Assembly: GCF_002943105.1 (NCBI RefSeq)
Contig: NZ_PTPZ01000005.1
Location: 1-64,000, forward strand
DNA from: Cloacibacterium normanense
Lineage (GTDB): Bacteria > Bacteroidota > Bacteroidia > Flavobacteriales > Weeksellaceae
Length of the DNA stretch: 64,000 nucleotides
Reading direction: 5' to 3'
The notes beneath the pieces were generated by a model. That model was not told the origin of the DNA and made no database searches. It saw only the letters and a program-made list of their open reading frames with translations. Of the stretch, positions 36,354 through 45,756 are shown one piece after another. Position 1 is the stretch's first letter. Every line of letters starts with the position of its first letter. The translations under genes were made by a program, and so were the position numbers.

Positions 36354-37625
36354 TTATTTATAAACTTTTTCTATTGTTGTATTGGTAATCCCCTTTTCTT
36401 CAAGGTCTTTTTGTAGTTTAGTGGCTGCTTCTAGAGATTTCACATTGCCATAAGTGTAGTAAAATATGCCATTAGCTTTTACTCTTTCTACGTCTTTTAA
36501 TAATTTTAAAATAGGGGAAGAGTTAGGTAATTTATCTTTTCCGGAGTAGACTTCTAATCTATAGTAGCCAGTGTTCATGTCTTGATTAGGGATAAAACTT
36601 ACAGCAGTAGCATTTCTAAATCCAGCATCTTTAGCTGTTTTAAGGTTGTTTTCTTTAATAGAAGCAAAATTAGTTACGCTGTAATAGTATTTGTACAAAC
36701 CATTTTCTTTGATGGTTAAGATGTAATTAAGTCCTTTGAGAGCGGGATCCCCAACTGCATATTTGTTTGGAGTGCTCATCAAAAGAATTCTGAAATCATT
36801 TTTTAGAGGAAGTTCTTTTGGTTCTTCTACTATTTTTTTCTGGTTTCTATCGATGCGTTTTTTATAGCTGGTAATGGCGTCGTAAATAGATTCTGCAATT
36901 TCATCTTGACCTTTGTCAGAAGCTAAATATTCCGCCTCTTCAGCATTACTGATGAATCCCGTTTCTATTAAAACAGAGGGCATCGCATTTAGACGTAGTA
37001 CGTGAAGGTTTTTTTGCATCACCCCTCTAGAATATCTTTTATCTTTTTTTACAAAATTTTCTTCTACATAACCTCCGAAAATCAAACTGCTTTCTAGATA
37101 TTTACTTTGCTGAATTCTTAATGCAATTAATGATTCTGGAGAAGTTGGGTCGTAAGAAGCGAATCTCTCGCGGTCTTTATCATCCAAGAAAATTACGTCA
37201 TTCTCTCTTTTGGCAACTTCTAAATTGGTTTTGTTTTGGTCTGGACCCTGTACATAAGTTTCGGTTCCGTAAGGTGTAGATTTAGTGCTTGCATTGCAAT
37301 GTACAGAGATAAATAAATCGGCATGACTTCTATTGGCAAGGTCTGTTCTATCAGCTAGAGAAGGATATTCGTCTATTTTTCTGGTGTAAATAATTTTGTA
37401 ATCTTTATTTTTTTCGAGCATTCTGCCTAGCTTCAATACGATGCCTAGTGTAACGTCTTTTTCTTGTACTAATCCTATGTTTTCGTATTTTCTAGTTGCT
37501 CCCACATCAGAACCGCCGTGACCGGCATCTAATACAATAACAAACTTCTTTTGTGCGCCTAATTGAGCGAAAATTAAAAATAATACTGTTAAAATTATAT
37601 TAAATGCGTGTTTATGCGTCTTCAT
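36354..37625 (-). CDS. N-acetylmuramoyl-L-alanine amidase (AmiC-like) with SPOR-like C-terminus
   Basis: 423 aa with a signal peptide ending at GAQ. The Amidase_3 zinc site is present: LDAGHGGSD (His36), VQEKDVTLG (Glu), ISVHCNAS (His near 110) and VLIETGFISN (Glu near 222). It cleaves the bond between MurNAc and stem peptide in the periplasm, for daughter-cell separation. The last ~80 residues (YRLEVYSG..LKLLKDVE..GIFYYTYG) look like a SPOR-type peptidoglycan-binding module. Divergent from the LptD-like gene. Confidence 0.88.
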   Translation of the reverse strand: MKTHKHAFNIILTVLFLIFAQLGAQKKFVIVLDAGHGGSDVGATRKYENIGLVQEKDVTLGIVLKLGRMLEKNKDYKIIYTRKIDEYPSLADRTDLANRSHADLFISVHCNASTKSTPYGTETYVQGPDQNKTNLEVAKRENDVIFLDDKDRERFASYDPTSPESLIALRIQQSKYLESSLIFGGYVEENFVKKDKRYSRGVMQKNLHVLRLNAMPSVLIETGFISNAEEAEYLASDKGQDEIAESIYDAITSYKKRIDRNQKKIVEEPKELPLKNDFRILLMSTPNKYAVGDPALKGLNYILTIKENGLYKYYYSVTNFASIKENNLKTAKDAGFRNATAVSFIPNQDMNTGYYRLEVYSGKDKLPNSSPILKLLKDVERVKANGIFYYTYGNVKSLEAATKLQKDLEEKGITNTTIEKVYK

Positions 37626-37669
37626 TTTTTAAAAATTATTAATTTTGGAGCCTGAAATTATACACTCCA

Positions 37670-40261
37670 TTGATTAAAAACGGTCTCAAAAATACCTTAC
37701 AAATTTTAATTATCCTAATTTTTAACAATTTTTTAGCACAAAATAAGCTAGAAAATGCGCCTAAAAATAGTGATAAGGTAACTGCTGTTTCCAAAACAGA
37801 TACCGTAAAAATAGAAAAAGAACAAATAGATGATATTGTACGTTCTAAAGCGGATAATATTAGAAACGAAGTTCCGAAAAAAATGTCTTATCTCAATCAA
37901 AATGCAGAAGTTTCATATCAAGATATGAAGATTAATGCAGATTATATCCAAATAGATTGGGACAAAGGACTCATTTTTGCAAGAGGGAAAATAGATTCTA
38001 CCGGCAAAATGCTAGAACCAGCAATTGCAACTCAAGGTGGTAAAAAGTATGAATACGAAAGTTTTAACTACAATTATAAAACCAAACAAGCCATTGCTTA
38101 TAACGCTAGAACAGAAGAAAGTGAAGGTGTAATTGTAGCAGAAAAAACCAAAAAAGTAAATGACTCTGTTTTTTATCTTAAAAGAGGAAAATATACTACA
38201 GACGAATATTTTCTTAAGAAAAAAGATACCATAGCAGATTATTATTTGCTTGCGCCAGATATTAAATTGGTAAAGGGAAAAGAGAATTCTAAATTAATTA
38301 CGGGGCCTATACAGATGTATATAGAGCAAGTTCCTACACCACTTATTCTACCATTTGCGATTCTTCCGTTTTCTGAAAAAAGAATGGCGGGAATTCTTAT
38401 TCCGAGTTTTGGAGAAAGACAAGATGTGGGATTTTTTTTGAATAGTTTGGGGTATTATTTGCCAATTGGGGAGCATTTTGATGTGAAAACCTACTTTGAT
38501 TATTATACTAAGGGAAGTTGGAACTTCAGACCAGAAGTAACTTATCGAAAAAATTATAAGTACAATGGTTCTTTCCGAGGAGAAATAGGAACTACCATCA
38601 GAGGAATAAAAGGTCTAGAAAATTATACCAAAAGCAGTGTTTATAATATTGCATGGACACATACTCAAGATACTAAAGCCAATCCGTTTTTTAATTTTTC
38701 GGCATCTGTAAATATTACGAGTAACAAATTCTACAATAACACGGTTAATAACTCCCATATTTTTAACCAAAGTGCTCTAAATGCACAACAAAACTCTACG
38801 GTGAGTTTTACCAAAAGATTTTTGAATTTACCAATAACTATCACGGGAACAGGTAGTTATTCGCAAAATTTTACTACGGGACTTACCGATATTAGATTGC
38901 CACAGCTGAATGTTTCTACCAATCAGTTTTATTTATTTAAACCAAAGACAGGAATTAGAACAGGGATGTTAGAAAACATCACCGTAAATACTGGATTGCA
39001 ATTCAGTAACTATGTTTCTGGGGTGAAAAATGACGATTTATTCACCAAAACCATGTGGGATAATGTGCAAACTGGTGCTAAAAATAACATTGCGCTTGCT
39101 ACGAACACGACTGTTGCTAAATTTTTCACATTTTCATTAGGTGCTAATATTGATAATGTAGCAACTACTAAAACGATTAGTAAAAACTACAATCCAGTTA
39201 CCAATACTTTAGAAAGGAATTTGAATAAAAATTTGACGGGTTATTCTACGTTTTCTACATCTGCAAGTTTGCAAACCGTTTTGTATGGAATGTTGAAATT
39301 TGGTGAAAAATCTAAAATTCAAGCCATCAGACACATGGTAACTCCGAGTATTGGTTTCACGTATTCTCCAGATTTTGGAGATCCAAAGTTTGGTTATTTC
39401 AAAAGTTATTATGACGAAAGAGGCGTTTTAACCACTTATTCTATTTTCGAAGGAGGGATGTTTGGTTCACCTAATCAAGGTTTAACACAGTCTATTGGTT
39501 TCAATATCAATAACAACTTAGAGATGAAGGTGAGAAGTAAAACCGATTCTACAGGAACCAAAAAAGTTAAAATTTTTGAAAGTTTAAATATTTCTGGAGG
39601 TTATAATTTTGCTGCGGATAAATACAAATGGTCATTGATTTCGATTAGTACACAGACTTCTTTCTTCCAAAATAAATTAAGTGTCAATTCTAATGTTTCG
39701 ATAGATCCTTATCAAATTGTATTTATTCCAGGTCAAGAAAACGGTATTAGAACTGAGAATTTCGGGCATTTTAATATCCAGAGTTTCAGCATGAATTTTT
39801 CTTTCCCTCTGAACAATGAAACTTTTGGAAAAAAAGAAGATTTAGCAACCAAGTATAAAACCAAAGGAGAAATCCGAAACGAAGTCTATTATTTTGACCA
39901 AGATAATTACTCCCGATTTAATCAACCTTGGACTTTGAATCTTAATGCCAATTATGGTTATTCTAAAAACAATACCAGATTTGGGAAAAGTGTAGCTTCA
40001 CTAGGCTTAGATGGTAGCGTGAAACTTACACCTTATTGGAGTTTAAGCGGAAACACGCATTATGATTTTGTTTCAAAAAGTTTAGCGTATACCAGATTAG
40101 GATTTTCTAGAGACCAAAGAAGTTTCTCTTTTACCTTTAATTGGGTGCCTTTTGGTCAATATAAAGTATATGATTTCTTTATCAGTATAAAAGCAAATAT
40201 TTTAAAAGACGCCGTAAAATACAAGGAAAGAAGTTTCCAACAAAGTGGCAGTACTTTCTAA
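37670..40261 (+). CDS. lptD: LptD-like outer-membrane LPS assembly protein
   Basis: 863 aa from TTG at 37670; no upstream in-frame ATG lies in the short gap to the amidase. Hydrophobic N-terminus, then an OstA-like region (AEVSYQDMKINADYIQIDWDKG, ITGPIQMYIEQVPTPLILPFAI) and a long C-terminal beta-barrel with alternating aromatic residues. LptD inserts LPS into the outer leaflet. Bacteroidota LptD is diverged from the proteobacterial type, hence the '-like'. Only 44 nt separate it from the divergent amidase gene. Confidence 0.8.
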   Translation: MIKNGLKNTLQILIILIFNNFLAQNKLENAPKNSDKVTAVSKTDTVKIEKEQIDDIVRSKADNIRNEVPKKMSYLNQNAEVSYQDMKINADYIQIDWDKGLIFARGKIDSTGKMLEPAIATQGGKKYEYESFNYNYKTKQAIAYNARTEESEGVIVAEKTKKVNDSVFYLKRGKYTTDEYFLKKKDTIADYYLLAPDIKLVKGKENSKLITGPIQMYIEQVPTPLILPFAILPFSEKRMAGILIPSFGERQDVGFFLNSLGYYLPIGEHFDVKTYFDYYTKGSWNFRPEVTYRKNYKYNGSFRGEIGTTIRGIKGLENYTKSSVYNIAWTHTQDTKANPFFNFSASVNITSNKFYNNTVNNSHIFNQSALNAQQNSTVSFTKRFLNLPITITGTGSYSQNFTTGLTDIRLPQLNVSTNQFYLFKPKTGIRTGMLENITVNTGLQFSNYVSGVKNDDLFTKTMWDNVQTGAKNNIALATNTTVAKFFTFSLGANIDNVATTKTISKNYNPVTNTLERNLNKNLTGYSTFSTSASLQTVLYGMLKFGEKSKIQAIRHMVTPSIGFTYSPDFGDPKFGYFKSYYDERGVLTTYSIFEGGMFGSPNQGLTQSIGFNINNNLEMKVRSKTDSTGTKKVKIFESLNISGGYNFAADKYKWSLISISTQTSFFQNKLSVNSNVSIDPYQIVFIPGQENGIRTENFGHFNIQSFSMNFSFPLNNETFGKKEDLATKYKTKGEIRNEVYYFDQDNYSRFNQPWTLNLNANYGYSKNNTRFGKSVASLGLDGSVKLTPYWSLSGNTHYDFVSKSLAYTRLGFSRDQRSFSFTFNWVPFGQYKVYDFFISIKANILKDAVKYKERSFQQSGSTF

Positions 40262-40309
40262 AAAACGAAGGAATCTCTGAACACTATTTTTTATTTGTTC
40301 AGAAATTTT

Positions 40310-40317
40310 ATCTTTGC
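40310..40317 (+). promoter_or_regulatory. -7 box of ridA
   Basis: Exact TATCTTTG, a TAnnTTTG box, about 20 nt before the ridA ATG. No clear -33 TTG at ideal spacing; TTTG-like sequence (ATTTGTTC) is present about 20 nt upstream. Confidence 0.55.
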
Positions 40318-40336
40318 ATGATAATTTTACAAAAAT

Positions 40337-40717
40337 ATGAAGAAGATAGTTTCTACTAACAATGCACCCGCTGCAATTGGTCCGTATTCACAAGCTAACC
40401 TTGTAAATGGCGTTCTCTATATTTCTGGTCAAATCCCTATTGATCCGTCTACTGGGAATTTATTGGATGGAATAGAAATAGAAACACACCAAGTGATGAA
40501 AAATCTAAAAGCCATTTTAGAAGAAGCAGGAATGGGATTCGGGAATGTAGTAAAATCTACTATTTTCTTAAAAAGTATGGATGATTTCGCAGTGATGAAT
40601 GAAATCTATGCATCTTATTTCGAAGGAGGAAATTATCCAGCAAGAGAAACAGTAGAGGTTTCTTGTTTGCCAAAAAATGTGAGTGTAGAAATCTCTATGA
40701 TTGCACATCAGTTCTAA
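40337..40717 (+). CDS. ridA: RidA family reactive-intermediate deaminase
   Basis: 126 aa. YISGQIPIDPSTG, ILEEAGMGFGNVVKSTIFL and GGNYPARETVEV (the catalytic Arg) are typical of RidA (YjgF/Rid). It hydrolyses reactive enamine/imine intermediates from PLP enzymes. A box TATCTTTG lies at 40310-40317, about 20 nt before the start. Confidence 0.93.
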   Translation: MKKIVSTNNAPAAIGPYSQANLVNGVLYISGQIPIDPSTGNLLDGIEIETHQVMKNLKAILEEAGMGFGNVVKSTIFLKSMDDFAVMNEIYASYFEGGNYPARETVEVSCLPKNVSVEISMIAHQF

Positions 40718-40720
40718 GAC

Positions 40721-41164
40721 ATGAATTTTTTAAGAAATACATTGGGCGTTTTATGTGGCTTGGCGATGGCAGGAGTCATTATTTCGCTGGGTGTAAAAAT
40801 TAATTCATCATGGGTGAATTATGAAGGTTTTTTTCCGTTCGAACATTGGTGGGAATTGTTGAAAAGTGTAGAAAATAAGCCAGGTTTTTTCTGGACTTTA
40901 CTTCTTTCTTCAGGATTTGGAGCAACAATTGGTGGTGTTACTACGGCAATTATTGTAAAATATGCTAAAGTAGCTTATGCGATTCTTATTGGCTTCATTT
41001 TGCTGTTTATAGCCATGTTAGATATTATTGTTTTCCCTTATCATCCTACATTTTATAAAATTTTAATCTTCATTACTTATTTTCCTTTTGCATGGTTAGG
41101 AGGAAAAATAGTAGAAGTAATTTACGAACGAAATAAAAGGAAAGAATTTCCTAAGTCTAAATAA
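40721..41164 (+). CDS. Hypothetical membrane protein
   Basis: 147 aa with about four membrane segments: an N-terminal LRNTLGVLCGLAMAGVIISLG, then FWTLLLSSGFGATIGGVTTAII, AYAILIGFILLFIAMLDIIVF and ILIFITYFPFAWLGG. C-terminus basic (YERNKRKE). No family recognised. It follows ridA by 3 nt and ends before a terminator. Confidence 0.75.
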   Translation: MNFLRNTLGVLCGLAMAGVIISLGVKINSSWVNYEGFFPFEHWWELLKSVENKPGFFWTLLLSSGFGATIGGVTTAIIVKYAKVAYAILIGFILLFIAMLDIIVFPYHPTFYKILIFITYFPFAWLGGKIVEVIYERNKRKEFPKSK

Positions 41165-41169
41165 AAAAA

Positions 41170-41198
41170 GCCTTTCAAAAATTTTTGAAAGGCTTTTT
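41170..41198. terminator. Intrinsic terminator
   Basis: Perfect 12-bp arms GCCTTTCAAAAA/TTTTTGAAAGGC followed by TTTTT on the plus strand and A-run on the other, so it serves the ridA operon and the convergent htrA gene. Confidence 0.9.
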
Positions 41199-41221
41199 CT
41201 TTGGAATTTATAAAACTATAA

Positions 41222-42748
41222 TTAAGGCATTTTAAAACCTCTGGTGTACATTCTACCGTATTCGTCTACGTATTTTATTTGTACGGTTCCCTTATATCCA
41301 TCTAAGATTTTTTCTACATCTTTTTGTGAATTTACAGGTTTTCCGTTGACTTCTATAATGATGTAATTGTCATAAACGCCTATTCTTTCTAACTCACCAC
41401 CTTCTACTATATTTCTTGCAATTACACCGCTGTTTAAACCATAATCCGTTTTAAAACGGTCGCTTAAAACCTCGAATTCACCACCAATTTTTTCAGTAAC
41501 AGATAAATCTGCTTTGCTTCGGAATGAAGTTCCTCCTTTTTGGTCTTTAAGCGTTACGGTTTCAGTATAAGATTTACCATTTCTAATATAAGTTACCATA
41601 ACTTTATCTCCAGGTCTTTTACTACCAACAGCAGCAGATAAATCCGCGAAAGTTTCTATGGTAGAATTGTCTATTTTTTTGATAATGTCTCCTTTTCTTA
41701 ATCCAGCATCTTCAGCACCGCTATTTTCAGTGATTTCAGTAATCATAATTCCGCTACTTGCTTTGATGTTGGCTTTTTGACTTTGATTATAAGCGGCAAC
41801 TTGTCTATCATCAGAAAGGTCTAAACTTACAACTCCTAAGAATCCTCTTTGTACCAAACCAAATTTTTTAATGTCTTCAACTACTTTTTTAGCTAAGTTA
41901 GCAGGAACCGCAAAACCATAGCCTTCATAATAACCTGTATTAGAAGAAATGGCAGAGTTGATGCCGATTAAGTCTCCGTTTACATTAACCAAAGCACCAC
42001 CAGAATTTCCTGGATTAATTGCGGCATCAGTTTGAATGAAACTTTCAATAGGAGTTCTAGATTGTTGACTTAGCAAGTCTATGCTTCTTCCTTTAGCTGA
42101 AACAATTCCTGCGGTAACGGTAGAGTTTAAACCCAGTGGATTTCCTACTGCTAAAACCCATTGTCCTACTTCTACTAAATCTGAATTGGCAAAATTAAGA
42201 TAAGGCAAACCTTTTTCTTCAATTTTTAGAAGAGCGATGTCGGTACTTGGGTCTGTTCCAATAAGATTGGCTACGTAACTTTTCTTGTTACTTAGAATAA
42301 CTTCTAATTTATTGGCACCTGCAACTACATGGTTATTAGAAATAATATAACCGTCTGGTGAAATAATAACGCCACTTCCTAATCCAGAAGGAACATCTTT
42401 AGGTGGTTGCTGTTGTTTTTGATTTTGTCTTTGGTTTCCAAAAGGATTTCCGAAAAATTGTTCAAATAAGTCTTGTTCAGACAATCTGTTTGAACTTGAA
42501 CTTCTGGATTGATAATTTTTAATGGTAACCACTGCTGGAACTGTCGTTTTTGCAGCTTTTACAAAATCATCGCTCACATTTGCGGAATTTATTCCTGCGA
42601 ATTTTACATTATCATTTGCAGTATGGAAATAAGAAAAATCGCTGTTACTTTCATTCGTTTTGAAATACTCTATTGCACCAAAAGTTGTAGCACCAGATAA
42701 TATACCTACAACAGCAAAAGGTAATAATTGTTTTAAACTGTTCTTCAT
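41222..42748 (-). CDS. degP: DegP/HtrA family serine endoprotease (Do-like)
   Basis: 508 aa. N-terminal anchor or signal (LPFAVVGILSGATTFGAI). The catalytic triad is His140 (SNNHVVAG), Asp170 (PSTDIALLK) and Ser249 (NPGNSGGAL). A Gln/Asn-rich loop precedes the protease (about 104-118). Two C-terminal PDZ domains follow (GFLGVVSLD to VTLKDQ, and SGVIARNIVEGGELE to the end). Periplasmic protein quality control. Possible -7 boxes TAAATTTG and TAATTTTG lie upstream on the minus strand (42780-42787, 42791-42798). Confidence 0.92.
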   Translation of the reverse strand: MKNSLKQLLPFAVVGILSGATTFGAIEYFKTNESNSDFSYFHTANDNVKFAGINSANVSDDFVKAAKTTVPAVVTIKNYQSRSSSSNRLSEQDLFEQFFGNPFGNQRQNQKQQQPPKDVPSGLGSGVIISPDGYIISNNHVVAGANKLEVILSNKKSYVANLIGTDPSTDIALLKIEEKGLPYLNFANSDLVEVGQWVLAVGNPLGLNSTVTAGIVSAKGRSIDLLSQQSRTPIESFIQTDAAINPGNSGGALVNVNGDLIGINSAISSNTGYYEGYGFAVPANLAKKVVEDIKKFGLVQRGFLGVVSLDLSDDRQVAAYNQSQKANIKASSGIMITEITENSGAEDAGLRKGDIIKKIDNSTIETFADLSAAVGSKRPGDKVMVTYIRNGKSYTETVTLKDQKGGTSFRSKADLSVTEKIGGEFEVLSDRFKTDYGLNSGVIARNIVEGGELERIGVYDNYIIIEVNGKPVNSQKDVEKILDGYKGTVQIKYVDEYGRMYTRGFKMP

Positions 42749-42892
42749 TGTTAATTCTTCTTTTATAGTTTATGTATAACAAATTTAATGCAAAATTAGT
42801 GTTCACTAAATTATTAGTGTTACACTTTTAACAAAGTTTAACGAGTTTAAGAAAATTTTAGAATTGTTATTGAATATCATACAATTTACGTA

Positions 42893-42923
42893 TTGAATCC
42901 AAAGATAGGTTGAAGTAAATTTG
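42893..42923 (+). promoter_or_regulatory. Promoter upstream of a 26-aa ORF
   Basis: TTG at 42893-42895, 20 nt, then exact TAAATTTG at 42916-42923. The only start nearby is the ATG at 42955. Confidence 0.55.
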
Positions 42924-42954
42924 AATATTAACAAAACCATTAATTTTAGTAATC

Positions 42955-43035
42955 ATGGGGACTACTTTATTTTTTATAGTTCTATTTTTTGTTATCTTAT
43001 TTTATACTTTAAGTAAGAAAAAAATAAGATATTAG
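42955..43035 (+). CDS. Putative 26-aa single-pass membrane peptide
   Basis: Starts MGTTLFFIVLFFVILFYTLS and ends with a basic tail KKKIRY. A hydrophobic helix of about 18 residues with a positive C-terminus. A good promoter precedes it by about 31 nt. It sits alone in the ~370-bp gap between divergent htrA and the U32 peptidase gene. Coding status is inferred from promoter and composition only. Confidence 0.5.
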   Translation: MGTTLFFIVLFFVILFYTLSKKKIRY

Positions 43036-43086
43036 TATAAATCGAATCTATCTATTATAAGCTTTTTAGAATAATTCTAAAAAACA

Positions 43087-43094
43087 TATCTTTG
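43087..43094 (+). promoter_or_regulatory. -7 box of the U32 peptidase gene
   Basis: Exact TATCTTTG, 22 nt before the ATG at 43116. A nominal TTG start at 43092 lies inside this box, so the ATG is preferred. Confidence 0.7.
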
Positions 43095-43115
43095 CAAAAA
43101 ATTTTACATTTTAGA

Positions 43116-44411
43116 ATGACAAAAAGCGGAAGAATAGAATTAATGGCTCCAGCAGGAGATTTTACTTCTTTACAAGCAGCATTAGATAATGGTGCAGATT
43201 CAATATATTTCGGTGTAGAGCAGCTCAACATGAGAGCTAGAGCTTCTATGAACTTTACAATTTTAGATTTACCAGAAATCTCTAGAAGATGTAAAGAAAA
43301 AGGAGTTAGAACTTATCTTACTCTTAATACCATTATTTACGACCACGATTTATCCATCATCAAAACTTTGCTTGATAAAGCAAAAGAAGCAGATCTTACT
43401 GCGGTAATTGCAATGGATCAGGCGGTAATTGCCTATGCAAGACAAATAGGCATGGAAGTACATATTTCTACTCAGATTAATATCACCAATATAGAAACGG
43501 TTAAGTTTTATGCACTTTTTGCTGATACGATGGTGATGAGTAGAGAACTTTCTATTACTCAAATCAAAAAAATCTGTCAACAAATTGAAAAAGAGCAAAT
43601 AAAAGGCCCTTCTGGAAATTTAGTAGAAATAGAAATTTTTGGACATGGTGCTCTTTGTATGGCAGTTTCTGGGAAATGCTATTTGAGTCTTCATTCTCAT
43701 AATTCTTCGGCAAATAGAGGTGCTTGTAAACAAAATTGTAGAAAAAAATATACAGTTATTGACCAAGAATCTGGCTTCGAAATAGAATTAGATAATGAAT
43801 ACATGATGTCTCCTAAAGATCTTTGTACGATAGGATTTTTAGACCAAATCGTAGATGCTGGTGTAAAAGTTCTAAAAATTGAAGGAAGAGGAAGAGCGCC
43901 AGAATATGTAGCAACGGTGACTAAATGTTACAGAGAAGCCATTGATAGCATTGCTGATGGAACTTTTTCTGCAGAGAAAGTAGAAGGTTGGATGAAGCAG
44001 TTGGAAACTGTTTATAATAGAGGTTTCTGGAGTGGTTATTATCTTGGTCAAGAATTAGGAGAATGGTCACCAAACTCTGGAAGTAGCGCTACGCAAAAGA
44101 AAATTTACATTGGTAAAGGAAGACATTTCTATCCAAAATCAAATATTGCAGAATTTTTAATTGAAGCCTATGATTTAAATATAGGAGATAGAGTTCTGAT
44201 TCAAGGTCCTACTACTGGTTCTCAAGAAATGGTAATTGAACATATGATGGTAGATGGTAAAGAAGGGGCTACTAAAGCTTCGAAATCTGATGTGGTTACT
44301 TTTAAAACAGAATTTAGAGTTCGTCCATCTGATAAATTATACAAAATTGTAAAAGTAGAAGAACTTGGTACACAACAGAATAATGTAGATGAAGGAACTT
44401 ACTCACACTAA
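43116..44411 (+). CDS. Peptidase U32 family protein
   Basis: 431 aa from the ATG. Begins ELMAPAGDFTSLQAALDNGADSIYFG, the U32 signature, with VHISTQINITN and the FGHGALCMAVSGKCYLS block followed by NRGACKQNCR (cysteines for a possible Fe-S or metal site). U32 proteins include collagenase-like proteases and tRNA/ubiquinone hydroxylation factors (TrhP, UbiU/V types); which function applies here is open. A ferredoxin gene follows by 10 nt, which fits a redox role. Confidence 0.87.
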   Translation: MTKSGRIELMAPAGDFTSLQAALDNGADSIYFGVEQLNMRARASMNFTILDLPEISRRCKEKGVRTYLTLNTIIYDHDLSIIKTLLDKAKEADLTAVIAMDQAVIAYARQIGMEVHISTQINITNIETVKFYALFADTMVMSRELSITQIKKICQQIEKEQIKGPSGNLVEIEIFGHGALCMAVSGKCYLSLHSHNSSANRGACKQNCRKKYTVIDQESGFEIELDNEYMMSPKDLCTIGFLDQIVDAGVKVLKIEGRGRAPEYVATVTKCYREAIDSIADGTFSAEKVEGWMKQLETVYNRGFWSGYYLGQELGEWSPNSGSSATQKKIYIGKGRHFYPKSNIAEFLIEAYDLNIGDRVLIQGPTTGSQEMVIEHMMVDGKEGATKASKSDVVTFKTEFRVRPSDKLYKIVKVEELGTQQNNVDEGTYSH

Positions 44412-44421
44412 TTAAGTTATA

Positions 44422-44652
44422 ATGGTAATTATTACACTACAAAGAGATAAATGCATTGGCTGTAATTACTGTGCCGAGTTCGCGCCAGAATATTTTCGTA
44501 TGTCTAAGAAAGACGGAAAATCTGTTTTATTGAAATCTGCTGATAAGAAAGGCTTCTTTACGCTTAAAACACCGATTCCTGATGCGTATGAACCATGTGA
44601 AAAAGCAGCAAAAGCTTGTCCAGTGAAAATTATATCGGTAAAGGAAATCTAA
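44422..44652 (+). CDS. Small 4Fe-4S ferredoxin
   Basis: 76 aa. The cluster ligands are CIGCNYC near the N-terminus and C-x6-CP near the C-terminus (CEKAAKACP), giving one Fe4S4 cluster. It starts 10 nt after the U32 gene and may supply electrons to it. Confidence 0.88.
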   Translation: MVIITLQRDKCIGCNYCAEFAPEYFRMSKKDGKSVLLKSADKKGFFTLKTPIPDAYEPCEKAAKACPVKIISVKEI

Positions 44653-44653
44653 A

Positions 44654-45235
44654 ATGCTTAAAAAAGATTTGCGTAAAAAATATATGGATTTGAGAAAGAC
44701 CTTGTCGAAAGATGAGGTCTTGTCTTTATCTCAAAAAATATTTGAAAATTTCTTTTTACAATTTGATGTACTTGAAAATCAGAAACTTCACATTTTTTTT
44801 CCAATTGAAAAATTGAACGAAATCAATACTAAAATATTCATTAATTATTTTTTTGAAAAAAATATTCAGGTTTTTGTTCCCAAAATGGTTGGGAATAAGA
44901 TTATTTCTATTCAGATTAAACCAGACACTATTTTTTTGCAAAATTCTTGGGGAATTCTGGAGCCAGAATCTAATGAAAATGAATCTGATGCTTTTGATTA
45001 TGTAATTACACCATTACTGTATTGTGATGCATCAGGAAATAGAATAGGCTATGGAAAAGGCTTTTACGACCAATTTTTTGCAGGAATTAATCATGATGCA
45101 AAAAAAATCGGCGTGAATTATTTCTCGCCGACTGATTCAATTGATGATGTTTCTTTACAAGATGTAAAATTAGATTATTTGGTTACTCCTACAGAAGTGC
45201 TGTCTTTTGGTTTTACATCTATTTCTACAAAATAA
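44654..45235 (+). CDS. 5-formyltetrahydrofolate cyclo-ligase
   Basis: 193 aa. Contains GYGKGFYDQFF (about 131-141) and DYVITPLLYCDASGNRIGYG, the ATP/folate-binding signature of MTHFS (YgfA). Converts 5-formyl-THF to methenyl-THF. It starts 1 nt after the ferredoxin stop and overlaps the convergent lipoprotein gene at its 3' end by 61 nt. Confidence 0.9.
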   Translation: MLKKDLRKKYMDLRKTLSKDEVLSLSQKIFENFFLQFDVLENQKLHIFFPIEKLNEINTKIFINYFFEKNIQVFVPKMVGNKIISIQIKPDTIFLQNSWGILEPESNENESDAFDYVITPLLYCDASGNRIGYGKGFYDQFFAGINHDAKKIGVNYFSPTDSIDDVSLQDVKLDYLVTPTEVLSFGFTSISTK

Positions 45236-45756
45236 AATTTGAATTCTTTTTTGAAATTCACAGGTGATTTCAAAAGTTTATATTGAGATTTTTTATTGAA
45301 TTCGCCAATCATTCTTTGGTCTCTATCTTTATATTCTACTGTATAATTGGCATAATCTAACGTATCTTTTCCGTTGATTTCAGTATTGATGCTAAGGTTT
45401 TTTACTTTCACCAGTTTTACTTTCAGGCTGTCAAGTTCTTTCAAAAGTCCCATTACATTCGCTGAATCTTTTTTTACAAAATATCCTTGAATTTGCTCAT
45501 AATTTAGTGAGTCAATTGCCGTATTTTTATTTCCAGAAGAATATAATGCAGAAATATCGTATAATTCTTGCAGTTTTTGTTGGGTTATACTTGCTATAGC
45601 TTGCGCACTGTCTAGTTTTGTGGTAGAATATACATCTTCATTATTGCCGTTTCTTAATACATCTATATCACTTATTGTTTGCTCTTTTTTACAAGCAATA
45701 ATCGTCATTAATGCTAGGATTAAAGTAAAGATTAGATTTTTATTTAGTGATTTCAT
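45175..45756 (-). CDS. Lipoprotein with coiled-coil region
   Basis: 193 aa. Lipobox MTIIACKKEQ. The mature part is helical (LDSAQAIASITQQKLQELYDISALYSSG) with a beta-rich end. No function recognised. It overlaps the upstream 389-aa gene by 17 nt, so the two are an operon; it also overlaps the cyclo-ligase 3' end by 61 nt in the opposite direction. Confidence 0.75.
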   Translation of the reverse strand: MKSLNKNLIFTLILALMTIIACKKEQTISDIDVLRNGNNEDVYSTTKLDSAQAIASITQQKLQELYDISALYSSGNKNTAIDSLNYEQIQGYFVKKDSANVMGLLKELDSLKVKLVKVKNLSINTEINGKDTLDYANYTVEYKDRDQRMIGEFNKKSQYKLLKSPVNFKKEFKFYFVEIDVKPKDSTSVGVTK

